A stretch of 30,789 nt of DNA, from assembly GCA_046723355.1 (NCBI GenBank), contig JBKOUJ010000032.1:1-30789 (forward strand), read 5' to 3'. The notes beneath the pieces were generated by a model. It worked only from the letters and a program-made list of their open reading frames with translations, made no database searches and had not been told where the DNA came from. Made by a program: the position numbers and the translations under genes. Source of the DNA: 13-2-20CM-68-14 sp046723355 (lineage in GTDB: Bacteria; Actinomycetota; Thermoleophilia; Gaiellales; Gaiellaceae). Shown here piece by piece: positions 7,372 through 14,421 of this stretch (position 1 is its first letter; each line of letters opens with the position of its first letter).

Positions 7372-8076
7372 ATGAAGCGCCTCCTCTGCCTGCTCGCGGT
7401 CAGCGCGGCCACTGCGGCCTCAGGAGCTGCGTGTAGCGACCAGCACGGCGCGGTCACTGGGTATGGGGACCACGGCCCCCTGCCTCCGTCGCCGTGCCGA
7501 GGCATCGATTCCTGGCACGGCGCCGCGTTGCGCCGCTGCGTCGCGCGTGTTTCCCGCTGGGTGCATGTCGAGAGCATCCGCCTGACGACGCAACTCCCGC
7601 CGCGCGTGCGCTCGACGTGCGCGCAGGCTCGGCGTCAGGCGCGCATCGCAGTGGTGTGTCCACCGCTCGTCCCCGCCGGCGGCGTCGTGGCCGATCCCAA
7701 CCTCTACGGCGCGGAAACCTGGAACGCCGCAGGCGACTTCTATCTCCTCACTTTCAACAACGGAGACAACTCCGGATACATGCACTGGATCGTTGGCGCG
7801 GGGCGTGATCGGACCGTGCATCGCTACGTGCTCAATCCGCGGATCTGGGAGGTGCCGGGACGCATCCGGCGGCTCGGCGAACGCCGCTACGGGCCGTGGA
7901 GCGTCACCTTCTACGGCTATCCGCCCCACCCATCAGGCGGCCCCTTCGGCGGCCACGTTCTCGCGGTCGCCCGGATGGCCCGCACGACCTACTTCGCTTC
8001 CGTGCACGGCGCGGCGCATCGCGACGCCGACACCGCGATGCTGCTTGCAATCTTGCTGACGGCGAGCCCTAGCTAA
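7372..8076 (+). CDS. Secreted protein of unknown function, possible lipoprotein
   Basis: 234 residues. The N-terminus MKRLLCLLAVSAATAASGAA followed by Cys21 is a signal sequence with a weak lipobox (G-A-A-C), so it could be lipid-anchored. The mature part has scattered cysteines (about six, for example SPCRG, RRCVA, RSTCAQ and VVCPP) that could form disulfides. It also has a globular core rich in aromatic residues: NLYGAETWNAAGDFYLLTFN and YGPWSVTFYGYPPHPSGGPF. The name of the family is not apparent to me. It converges on fabI with 14 bp between the stops. Codon use and GC content match its neighbours. The coding call is supported by the signal sequence and by frame length. Confidence 0.7.
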   Translation: MKRLLCLLAVSAATAASGAACSDQHGAVTGYGDHGPLPPSPCRGIDSWHGAALRRCVARVSRWVHVESIRLTTQLPPRVRSTCAQARRQARIAVVCPPLVPAGGVVADPNLYGAETWNAAGDFYLLTFNNGDNSGYMHWIVGAGRDRTVHRYVLNPRIWEVPGRIRRLGERRYGPWSVTFYGYPPHPSGGPFGGHVLAVARMARTTYFASVHGAAHRDADTAMLLAILLTASPS

Positions 8077-8090
8077 ACGACAACCATCCG

Positions 8091-8867
8091 CTACATGCCC
8101 ATCGCGTGGTAACCGGAGTCGACGTAGAGCGTCGTCCCGGTCACGTTGCGGGCCTCGTCCGACAGCAGGTACGCGGCCGCGGCGCCGACGTCGTCGGCGC
8201 TGATGTGGCGGCGCAACGGCGCGCGCTCCTCCACGATCGCCTCCATGGTCGGAAAGCCGGCGATCGAGCGCGCCGCCAGCGTCCGCACGGGACCGGCCGA
8301 GATCGCGTTGACGCGGATGCTCTTGGCGCCGAGGTCCCACGCGAGGTACTGGACCGACGAGTCGAGCGCCGCCTTGGCAACGCCCATCACGTTGTAGTGC
8401 GGCACCGCCCGCTTGCCGCCGAGGTAGGTCATCGTCAGGATCGAGCCGCCGCCGGCCGCCTCCATCAGCGGCTCCGCCTCGCGGGCGGCGGCGACCAGTG
8501 AATACGCACTGACGTCGAGTGCCATCCAGAAGCGCTCGCGCGGCGTATCCGTGAAGCGGCCCTCGAGATCCTCGGCGGCGGCGAACGCGACCGAATGGAC
8601 GAGCAGATCGAGCTCCCCGCCGAAGACCTCGCCGGCCTCGCGGATGACGCGGACGACGTCATCGTCAGAGCGCACGTCACACTCCGTGACGAGCGGCGAG
8701 TCGACGCTGCCGGCCAGCTCGCGGACGCCGGCCTCGATCCGCTCTCCCTGGTAGGTGAAGGCAAGCCTGGCGCCGGCGTCGGCGAGGCGCTTCGCGATCG
8801 CCCAGGCGATCGAACGCTTGTTGGCGACCCCGAGGACGAGGCCGCGCTTGCCGTCGAAACCCGCCAC
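8091..8867 (-). CDS. fabI: Enoyl-[acyl-carrier-protein] reductase (NADH)
   Basis: Catalyses the last reduction of each fatty-acid elongation cycle. Read from the GTG at 8867 the protein is 258 residues, standard for FabI. It starts MAGFDGKRGLVLGVANKRSI, the FabI-specific nucleotide-binding variant (GxxxxxSIAWAIAK). Further motifs are VTECDVR, DLLVHSVAFA and MTYLGGKRAVPHYNVMGVAK, where the catalytic tyrosine and lysine are spaced Y-x6-K as in FabI, and the RVNAISAGPVRTLAARSI substrate-loop region. A longer open frame runs upstream to 9113 but is antisense to the subtilase and has no FabI character. The GTG is preceded by TAGACT at 8 nt, which supports this start and a leaderless mRNA. It is divergent from the subtilase with only 39 bp between the start codons. 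FabI is the triclosan/isoniazid-type target. Confidence 0.95.
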   Translation of the reverse strand: MAGFDGKRGLVLGVANKRSIAWAIAKRLADAGARLAFTYQGERIEAGVRELAGSVDSPLVTECDVRSDDDVVRVIREAGEVFGGELDLLVHSVAFAAAEDLEGRFTDTPRERFWMALDVSAYSLVAAAREAEPLMEAAGGGSILTMTYLGGKRAVPHYNVMGVAKAALDSSVQYLAWDLGAKSIRVNAISAGPVRTLAARSIAGFPTMEAIVEERAPLRRHISADDVGAAAAYLLSDEARNVTGTTLYVDSGYHAMGM

Positions 8868-8875
8868 GGCGGGCG

Positions 8876-8881
8876 AGTCTA
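8876..8881 (-). promoter_or_regulatory. -10 hexamer of fabI
   Basis: TAGACT on the minus strand, 8 nt before the GTG start. The same hexamer and spacer sequence (TAGACTCGCCCGCC) occurs before the HAD-phosphatase start at 18868. Confidence 0.5.
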
Positions 8882-8893
8882 CGGCTTCTCGGG

Positions 8894-8899
8894 TACCCT
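8894..8899 (+). promoter_or_regulatory. -10 hexamer of the subtilase gene
   Basis: TACCCT ends 7 nt before the TTG at 8907. It lies in the same 39-bp gap as the fabI promoter, so the two would fire in opposite directions from overlapping DNA. Confidence 0.35.
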
Positions 8900-8906
8900 G
8901 AGTCGC

Positions 8907-11900
8907 TTGCGCCGCATCGCACTTCTTCCGCTGGGAGCGGCGCTTCTCTTCGCGTCTTCGGCAACCGCGACGTTCCAGCCTGTCCGGCGAACGAGCGGTG
9001 AGCTGACGCTGCCGCGCGTCCGGGCCGGGACGCTGAAGGTTCCACCGGCCTCGGCGCGGGGACGCGTCACGGTGCTCGTCGACCTGAGGCTGCCCCCGCT
9101 CGCCGCCTCCCACGCGAACGTGTTCGGACTGAACGGCGGCGCCAGGCTGAACGTCCGCACCGCGAGCTCACGGGCCTACCTCGCCAGGCTTGCGAGCGCG
9201 CAACGTGCTGCCGCAGCGCAGCTGAAACGTACGATCCCCGCGGCGCGGATCTCCTACCGCTATCGCGTGATCCTGGACGGGTTCGCGCTCTCGCTGCCGG
9301 CGCGGAAGCTGCCGGCGTTGGCGCGGTTGCCCGCCGTCACCAAGATCTACCCGAGCGCCCGCTACCAGCTCGACACCAACCGGAGCCCGGCCATCATCGG
9401 CGCCGACACGATGTGGACGGCCACGGGAGACCGCGGCGACGGCATCACGATCGGGGTCGTCGACGACGGGATCGACCAGGGCAACCCGTTCTTCTCCCCG
9501 ACCGGCTTCAGCTACCCGGCCGGGTTCCCGCGCGGGAACCTGAAGTTCACGACCCCGAAGGTGATCGTCGCACGCGCCTATCCCGGCCCGGGCTCCGGCG
9601 CGCAGGGCAAGCTGCCGCTCTTCCGGCCGGCGTCGTTCCACGGCACCCACGTCGCGGGCATCGCTGCCGGAGATGCGAACACCACCGCCCCGGCCGGTCT
9701 CGACCACCCGACGGTGAGTGGGCTGAGCGGAGTCGCTCCGCGGGCGTGGCTCGGGAACTACCGCGTCTTCAACACGCCGACGCCGACCGGCTTCGACGCG
9801 TTCACGCCGCAGATCGTGGCCGCCTTCGAAGCGGCCGTCAACGACGGGATGGACGTGATCAACTTCTCGGGCGGCGGGCCGCAGGCCGACCCGGACAGCG
9901 ACGCGCTCGTCGAGGCCGTCCACAACGTCGCGGCCGCCGGTGTCGTGCCGGTGATCGCGGCCGGAAACGACCGCGACGACTGGGGCCTCGGCTCGTCCGG
10001 GTCCCCCGGGGCGGCGCCCGACGCGATTTCCGTCGCGGCCGTCTCGAACAGCCACGTCTTCTTCCCCTCACTGAGCGCGACCGCCGCCGACGCGCCGGCG
10101 ACGCTGAAGAACATCCCGTTCGCCGACATCGCGCAGCTTCCGGCAGGCTGGGGAACCTCCGACCAGAGGCTGGTCGATGTCGGCACGATCGTCGGCACCG
10201 ACGGGCACCCGGTCGAGCGGCACCTCTGCGGCCCGGCCGACGACCCGAACGGCCGCGGGACGCTTCCGTCGGGGTCGGTAAGCGGCGCGCTCGTGCTCGT
10301 CTCGCGCGGCACCTGCGCCTTCGCAGCAAAGGCGGCGAACGCGCAGATCGGCGGCGCCGCCGGGCTGATCGTGGTCGACAACCGACCGGGCGAGGCCAAC
10401 TTCATCCCGATCGAGCTCCCGCTGGACGCAGGCATGGTCTCCGACCTGGACGGCGCGAAACTCCGCTCCTATCTCGACGCGAAGGGCGGCCGCTCGACCG
10501 TCCGCTTCAGCCGCTCGTTCAACGAGCTCGACACCGGCCGCAGCGGCATGATCACGAGCTTCTCCTCGGCGGGGCCGACGGACTTCGGGCACGAGCTGAA
10601 GCCCGACCTCGCCGCCCCGGGCGGGCAGATCCTCTCGGCGACGCTCCCCGAGTCGGTCGGTGAGCCGTTCGCGGTCTTCGACGGGACGAGCATGGCGACG
10701 CCGCACGTCGCCGGCGCGGCCGCGCTCCTGATCGCGCGCCATCCGGACTGGACGCCGGCGGAGATCAAGTCCGCACTGATGTCGACCGCCGGGCCGGCCT
10801 GGGGCAACACGGCGCGGACGCAGGAGGCGTCGGTGCTGCTCGAGGGAGCCGGGCTGATCAACGTTCCGCGGGCGGACGATCCGAAGGTCTTCCTGTCGCC
10901 GGTCTCGCTCTCGTTCGACGACCTCGACGTCCGCACCGGGAGCGCGCGCGGCTCCAAGCTGCTCGAGGTGCAGGACGCAGGCGGCGGGGGCGGGACGTGG
11001 ACGATCGGGCTGCAGAGCCAGGCCGCGACCGTCGGCGCATTTGTCGACCTCCCTGCGACGGCAGCGGTATCGCCCGGCGGCACCGCCGAGATCCCGGTCG
11101 TCGTGCGCGCGAACGCGGGCGCGGCAACCGGCGACGACTATGGCTTCATCACGCTCACGCAGGGCACCGCGGTGCGGCGGATCCCGTACTTCTTCACGGT
11201 CGCCCGCCCCGGCGCGGAGGTCGGCCCGGTGCTGCCACTGAAGAAGCTCCAGACCGGCGACACTCGCATCGGGACTTCTAACATCGACCAGTACCGGTTC
11301 CCGACCAGTCCGTTCGGGCCGCCGCCGACCTACACCGGTCCCCCGATGATCGAGAGCGGCGCCGAGAAGCTCTACTACGTGCACGTCAACCAACCGGTCG
11401 CGAACCTCGGCGTCGCGGTCGTGGCAGCCTCGGCCGGTGCCGTGATCGACCCGTTCCTGCTCGGCTCGCGCAGCGAGAACGACGTCCAGGGATACGCCGG
11501 GACGCCCGTCGACGCAAACGTGCTCACGGGCGACTACCTCTTCAACATCGGCGTTGCGGGCGCCGACTTCCCGCGTTCGAAGCGCTACTACGTCGCCGTC
11601 GACTCCGGCCGCGACATCTTCACCGGACGGTCGCTCGCGGGCGCCTACGTGCTCCGCTCGTGGATCAACGACCTGACGCCGCCGAAGTTCAAGCTGCTGA
11701 CGCGACGCGTGACCGCCGGCCGGCCGCTCTTGGCGGCGCGAGTAACTGACACCGGCTCCGGCGTCGACCCGCTCTCGCTCGTGATCGAGTACCGGCCGCG
11801 CGTCCTCCTGGGCGCCGCTCTCTACGACCCGACGAGCGGGCTGGCCCTGTTCCCGATCCCGCGCACGGCGCCGCCGGTCCGCCGCGGCCTCTTCAAGGGC

Positions 11901-12281
11901 GCCGCGGAAGCGCAGGACAACCAGGAGACGAAGAACATCGACCAGATCGGCGCCAACGTCCTTCCGAACACGACGATCAAGGGCGTCAACCTGCGGGGGA
12001 CGACCCGCCCAAGCGTGACCTGGCTGCTGCCGCTCGGGACTTCCTGCGCGCGAGGAGCCGTTTCACTTGCGGTGGCCGCCTCCGCGCCCTGGAACATCAC
12101 GTCCGTCCAGTTCTACGACGGCGGACGCCTCGTCTCGACTGTCCGGCGCGGCACGCTCGGCCTCTACACGGGCGTCTGGCGGACGCGCGCGGCGAAGCAC
12201 GGCCCACATCACCTGCGCGTCGTCCTGCGCTCCGGGGGACGCTCGGCCCAGGCGCGCCGGAACGTCAGGGTTTGCCGGTAG
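8907..12281 (+). CDS. Secreted subtilisin-like serine protease (S8) with PA domain
   Basis: 1124 residues from a TTG at 8907, chosen because it gives a compact signal peptide (LRRIALLPLGAALLFASSAT) and follows a -10-like hexamer at 7 nt. An inhibitor-like propeptide region follows (residues about 40-160, with ISYRYRVILDGFALSLPARK). The catalytic triad is clear: D186 (IGVVDDGID), H245 (FHGTHVAGIAAG) and S595 (FDGTSMATPHVAGAA). The long spacing between H and S holds a protease-associated insert (about residues 390-530, GALVLVSRGTCAFAAKAANA). After the catalytic domain come about 450 residues of beta-rich, Ig/fibronectin-like segments with an RVTDTGSGVDPLSL-type repeat, a design typical of large cell-surface or secreted subtilases. 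Few cysteines. It would degrade extracellular protein for nutrition or process surface proteins. The downstream SDR overlaps its last codons. Confidence 0.92.
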   Translation: MRRIALLPLGAALLFASSATATFQPVRRTSGELTLPRVRAGTLKVPPASARGRVTVLVDLRLPPLAASHANVFGLNGGARLNVRTASSRAYLARLASAQRAAAAQLKRTIPAARISYRYRVILDGFALSLPARKLPALARLPAVTKIYPSARYQLDTNRSPAIIGADTMWTATGDRGDGITIGVVDDGIDQGNPFFSPTGFSYPAGFPRGNLKFTTPKVIVARAYPGPGSGAQGKLPLFRPASFHGTHVAGIAAGDANTTAPAGLDHPTVSGLSGVAPRAWLGNYRVFNTPTPTGFDAFTPQIVAAFEAAVNDGMDVINFSGGGPQADPDSDALVEAVHNVAAAGVVPVIAAGNDRDDWGLGSSGSPGAAPDAISVAAVSNSHVFFPSLSATAADAPATLKNIPFADIAQLPAGWGTSDQRLVDVGTIVGTDGHPVERHLCGPADDPNGRGTLPSGSVSGALVLVSRGTCAFAAKAANAQIGGAAGLIVVDNRPGEANFIPIELPLDAGMVSDLDGAKLRSYLDAKGGRSTVRFSRSFNELDTGRSGMITSFSSAGPTDFGHELKPDLAAPGGQILSATLPESVGEPFAVFDGTSMATPHVAGAAALLIARHPDWTPAEIKSALMSTAGPAWGNTARTQEASVLLEGAGLINVPRADDPKVFLSPVSLSFDDLDVRTGSARGSKLLEVQDAGGGGGTWTIGLQSQAATVGAFVDLPATAAVSPGGTAEIPVVVRANAGAATGDDYGFITLTQGTAVRRIPYFFTVARPGAEVGPVLPLKKLQTGDTRIGTSNIDQYRFPTSPFGPPPTYTGPPMIESGAEKLYYVHVNQPVANLGVAVVAASAGAVIDPFLLGSRSENDVQGYAGTPVDANVLTGDYLFNIGVAGADFPRSKRYYVAVDSGRDIFTGRSLAGAYVLRSWINDLTPPKFKLLTRRVTAGRPLLAARVTDTGSGVDPLSLVIEYRPRVLLGAALYDPTSGLALFPIPRTAPPVRRGLFKGAAEAQDNQETKNIDQIGANVLPNTTIKGVNLRGTTRPSVTWLLPLGTSCARGAVSLAVAASAPWNITSVQFYDGGRLVSTVRRGTLGLYTGVWRTRAAKHGPHHLRVVLRSGGRSAQARRNVRVCR

Positions 12282-13051
12282 TTCCAAGCCGAGTCGCGGT
12301 CGTCACCGGCGGCTCGAGCGGGATCGGCGCGGCGATCGCGCGCACGCTCGCAGGCAAGGGCTGGAAGCTCGTCCTGCTCGCCCGGAACGAGGAGCGGCTG
12401 CGCCGGGTCGCCGAGGAGGTCGGTGCGGAGCATCACGTCTGCGACGTCGGCGACCGGGAGCAGGTCGAAGAGGTTGCGGCGGACGTCCGCGGCCGGCACC
12501 CGGCGATCCGCCTCCTTGTCAACAACGCCGGCATTCCCGGCCGCGGCGGCGGGTTTCTCGACATGGAGCCCGAGCGGATCGAGGAGCTCATCCGCATCAA
12601 CTACCTCGGCTCGATCTGGTGCCTACGCGCTTTCCTCCCGGCGCTCGAGGCGGCAGCGCCGGCCGACGTCGTCAACGTCGCCTCGATCGCCGGAGTCATC
12701 GCCGTCGGCGAGTCGGGGCCTTACAGCGCCTCGAAGCACGCGCAGCTCGCCTTCTCGCGATCCGTGGGGGTCGAGCTGGCCGGGCGCGGGATCACGGTCC
12801 ACAGCGTGATGCCGGGCCTGATCGACACACCGGGCTTCCCGAACCGGCGCCGCTTCCGCAACGCACTCGTCCAGCGCGTCGTTGCCGAGCCCGAGCTCGT
12901 CGCCGAACGAGTCGACCGTGCGGTGCAGCGCGGACGGGTCGAGCAATTCGTCCCGCGCTGGTACAGGCCGGCGGCGATCGTCCAGGCGGTCGCCCCGGCG
13001 TTGCTGGCCCGTGCGGCCCGGGGCCTTAAAACCAGCCGCAGACCGTCGTAG
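12272..13051 (+). CDS. Short-chain dehydrogenase/reductase
   Basis: 259 residues, classical SDR fold. The NAD(P)-binding motif is TGGSSGIGAAIA near the N-terminus, an acidic CDVGD segment follows strand 3, then NNAG at LLVNNAGIPGRGGG. The catalytic residues are Ser in VASIAGV and Y-x-x-x-K in GPYSASKHA. The cofactor-site Arg after the second strand (LLARNEERL) favours NADP(H). The substrate is unknown. The start is probably the TTG at 12272, which overlaps the subtilase by 10 nt, because no other start codon precedes the first beta strand. Its stop codon TAG is the first half of the TAGAAT hexamer of the next gene. The pairing with the subtilase looks positional and not functional. Confidence 0.88.
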   Translation: MPVVPSRVAVVTGGSSGIGAAIARTLAGKGWKLVLLARNEERLRRVAEEVGAEHHVCDVGDREQVEEVAADVRGRHPAIRLLVNNAGIPGRGGGFLDMEPERIEELIRINYLGSIWCLRAFLPALEAAAPADVVNVASIAGVIAVGESGPYSASKHAQLAFSRSVGVELAGRGITVHSVMPGLIDTPGFPNRRRFRNALVQRVVAEPELVAERVDRAVQRGRVEQFVPRWYRPAAIVQAVAPALLARAARGLKTSRRPS

Positions 13052-13054
13052 AAT
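13049..13054 (+). promoter_or_regulatory. -10 hexamer of the MarR-type gene
   Basis: TAGAAT overlaps the SDR stop codon and ends 9 nt before the ATG at 13064; there is no Shine-Dalgarno. Confidence 0.4.
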
Positions 13055-13063
13055 CGGAACCGG

Positions 13064-13468
13064 ATGGATCCCCCGCATCCTCCGGCCGAGTTTGCCCGCG
13101 TCGCCGAGTTCCGCGCGGCGCTCCGCGTCTTCCTGCGCAAGGCGGAGCGAAACGCTCGCAAGGCGGGCCTCACCCCGCAGCGCTACCTGCTGCTGCTGAT
13201 GATCAAAGGCGCTCCGAACGGACACGAGAGTTCGACGGTGACCGAGCTCGCCGAGCGCCTCCAGCTCGCTCAGAGCACGGTGACCGAGCTCGTCAGCCGC
13301 GCCGAGGAGATCGGCCTCGTCGAGCGGGCGCAGTCCGACTCCGACGGCCGCGTCACCGACCTGCGGCTGACCGCGGAGGGCGAGCGGCGGCTGATGCTGG
13401 CGTTCACAACGAATGAGGAGGAGCGCCACGAGCTCCGCGCGGCGATCGCGCACCTGGACAGCGACTAA
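13064..13468 (+). CDS. MarR-family transcriptional regulator
   Basis: 134 residues, a normal length for MarR. Helices at the N-terminus (FARVAEFRAALRVFLRKAER) precede a winged helix-turn-helix: GLTPQRYLLLLMIKG, then TVTELAERLQLAQSTVTELV as the recognition region, and the wing ERAQSDSDGRVTDLRLTAEG with the conserved D-x-R. MarR proteins bind DNA as dimers and respond to phenolics, lipids or oxidants. No cysteine is present in this protein, so direct thiol oxidation is unlikely. Its stop is 9 nt from the stop of the convergent SelW-like gene. The target is unknown; the SDR immediately upstream is one candidate. Confidence 0.88.
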   Translation: MDPPHPPAEFARVAEFRAALRVFLRKAERNARKAGLTPQRYLLLLMIKGAPNGHESSTVTELAERLQLAQSTVTELVSRAEEIGLVERAQSDSDGRVTDLRLTAEGERRLMLAFTTNEEERHELRAAIAHLDSD

Positions 13469-13477
13469 GGCTTGCTC

Positions 13478-13711
13478 TTAGCCGGCCTGGGCCAAAGCGC
13501 CGAGAATCTCGGCCGGCTCTGGGAAGCGGCCCTGCTGCTGCTTCGAGAAGACGAGCGAACCGTCGGCAACGACGTCGTACTGGCTCTTGGCGCCCTCGAT
13601 CGCCTCGGCCTCGAAGCCCTGTTCCTTCAGCTCAGCCGCGAGACTCGCAGCTCGTTCGTCGTAGCCGTTTCAGACCGGGCAGTAGAAAATCTCGACGCGC
13701 ACGTGCCGCAT
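13478..13711 (-). CDS. SelW/Rdx-family selenoprotein with C-x-x-U motif, TGA read as Sec14
   Basis: 77 residues when the TGA at codon 14 is read through: it starts MRHVRVEIFYCPV, then Sec, then NGYDERAASLAAELKEQGFE, and ends in the TAA at 13478-13480. This is the thioredoxin-like Rdx (SelW/SelT/SelH) fold: a first strand, a C11-P-V-U14 redox pair at the helix start, the helix ERAASLAAELKEQ, then the strand and turn SLVFSKQQQGRFPEP typical of SelW (family pattern G-x-x-F-x-[SV]-x-x-x-x-G-x-x-P). The role in the family is redox of protein or glutathione thiols, still loosely defined. A SECIS-like hairpin follows at 13634-13652. It starts 8 nt after the methyltransferase stop and ends a seven-gene chain. 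Standard gene calling would miss it, since each half is too short. Confidence 0.87.
13634..13652 (-). promoter_or_regulatory. Bacterial SECIS element of the SelW-like gene
   Basis: On the minus strand AGCTGCG (13652-13646) pairs with CGCGGCT (13640-13634) over 7 bp, with one G-U wobble, around the loop AGTCT. The stem begins 17 nt after the TGA, and the loop G-U is 26 nt after it. The loop resembles the GGUCU-type loop of E. coli fdhF. It shares stem length, loop length and the position of G-U with the peroxiredoxin hairpin at 5429. Confidence 0.8.
13670..13672 (-). other. In-frame TGA, predicted selenocysteine codon 14
   Basis: On the minus strand the TGA gives U14 of C11-x-x-U14. Conserved Rdx-family sequence continues in the same frame after it. 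Confidence 0.85.
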
Positions 13712-13719
13712 CGTAACCG

Positions 13720-14421
13720 TCAGGGTCGCCGCAGCAGATACCAGCCGAGCTCGGCCTCGTAGTTCGAAGGGGCGAGTGCCTTCGCCTGCTCGCGTGCCTC
13801 GCCCTCGCAGGCCGCCAGGTCCAGGTAAGGCTCCAGCTCGCGCGGCTCGCGGACGAACCTCGCCTTCACCAGCACGAGGTTGTTCGCCTCGAAGAGCTGG
13901 CGCAGGTCGACGTCGGCGAGCGCACGGGTGTGCGAGGGATCGCGCGCACGCTCGAAGCGGTTCAGCTCGAGCGCGGCGAGCGGGTCGTTCGGCGCGATCT
14001 GGTCGACCACGAGCAGCGCGCCGCCCGGCCGGGTCACGCGGGTCATCTCGGCGACGACTAGCTCCGGCCGCGGGACGTGATGGAGCGTTCTCAGCGTCCC
14101 GGCCAGATCGAAGGAGCCCAGCGGGAAGTCAAGCTTCGCGATGTCGCCCTCCACGAAGGTCACGTTCGCCGGAGCGACGGCCCGCCCGCGCTCGATCAGC
14201 TCCGGAACGAGCTCGACTGCGACGACTTCCCGCACGAGCGGCGCTAACGCGAAGGCCAAAGCGCCGGTGCCGGCGCCTGCGTCGACCGCACGCTCGTCGC
14301 CGCCGAGGGGCAAGAAGTCGCGAACCTGCACGGCCAGCTCGCCGGCTCGGCGCTCCTGCAGCGCCGCGATCCGATCAGCCGTCGCCGCGAACCGAGCGCG
14401 CGTTGCGTCGTGCGTACTCAA
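13720..14421 (-). CDS. SAM-dependent class I methyltransferase (UbiE-like)
   Basis: 233 residues from a TTG at 14421, which has an excellent Shine-Dalgarno (AAGGAGG, 6 nt away). The SAM-binding motif I is AVDAGAGTGALAFALAP. The acidic residue after strand 2 is VVAVELVPEL; motif III/IV is EGDIAKLDFPLGSFDL; the post-motif is RTLHHVPRPELVVAEMTRVT, then PGGALLVVDQIAP. This is the layout of small-molecule methyltransferases related to UbiE. The acceptor is not evident. It overlaps the CCA-type gene by 47 nt and is followed 8 nt later by the SelW-like selenoprotein. A selenium-linked role is conceivable but unsupported. Confidence 0.85.
   Translation of the reverse strand: MSTHDATRARFAATADRIAALQERRAGELAVQVRDFLPLGGDERAVDAGAGTGALAFALAPLVREVVAVELVPELIERGRAVAPANVTFVEGDIAKLDFPLGSFDLAGTLRTLHHVPRPELVVAEMTRVTRPGGALLVVDQIAPNDPLAALELNRFERARDPSHTRALADVDLRQLFEANNLVLVKARFVREPRELEPYLDLAACEGEAREQAKALAPSNYEAELGWYLLRRP

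Noticed and set aside
8868..9113. N-terminal extension of FabI by about 80 residues
   Set aside because: The extension is antisense to the subtilase and unlike any FabI. The GTG at 8867 gives the family N-terminus and a -10 signal.
9168..11393. Long antisense frames across the subtilase
   Set aside because: They are arginine/glycine/aspartate-rich shadows common in GC-rich coding DNA, with no motif or start signal.
13472..13762. Forward frame of 96 residues opposite the SelW-like gene
   Set aside because: It has no domain character, no ribosome-binding site and is antisense to the selenoprotein.
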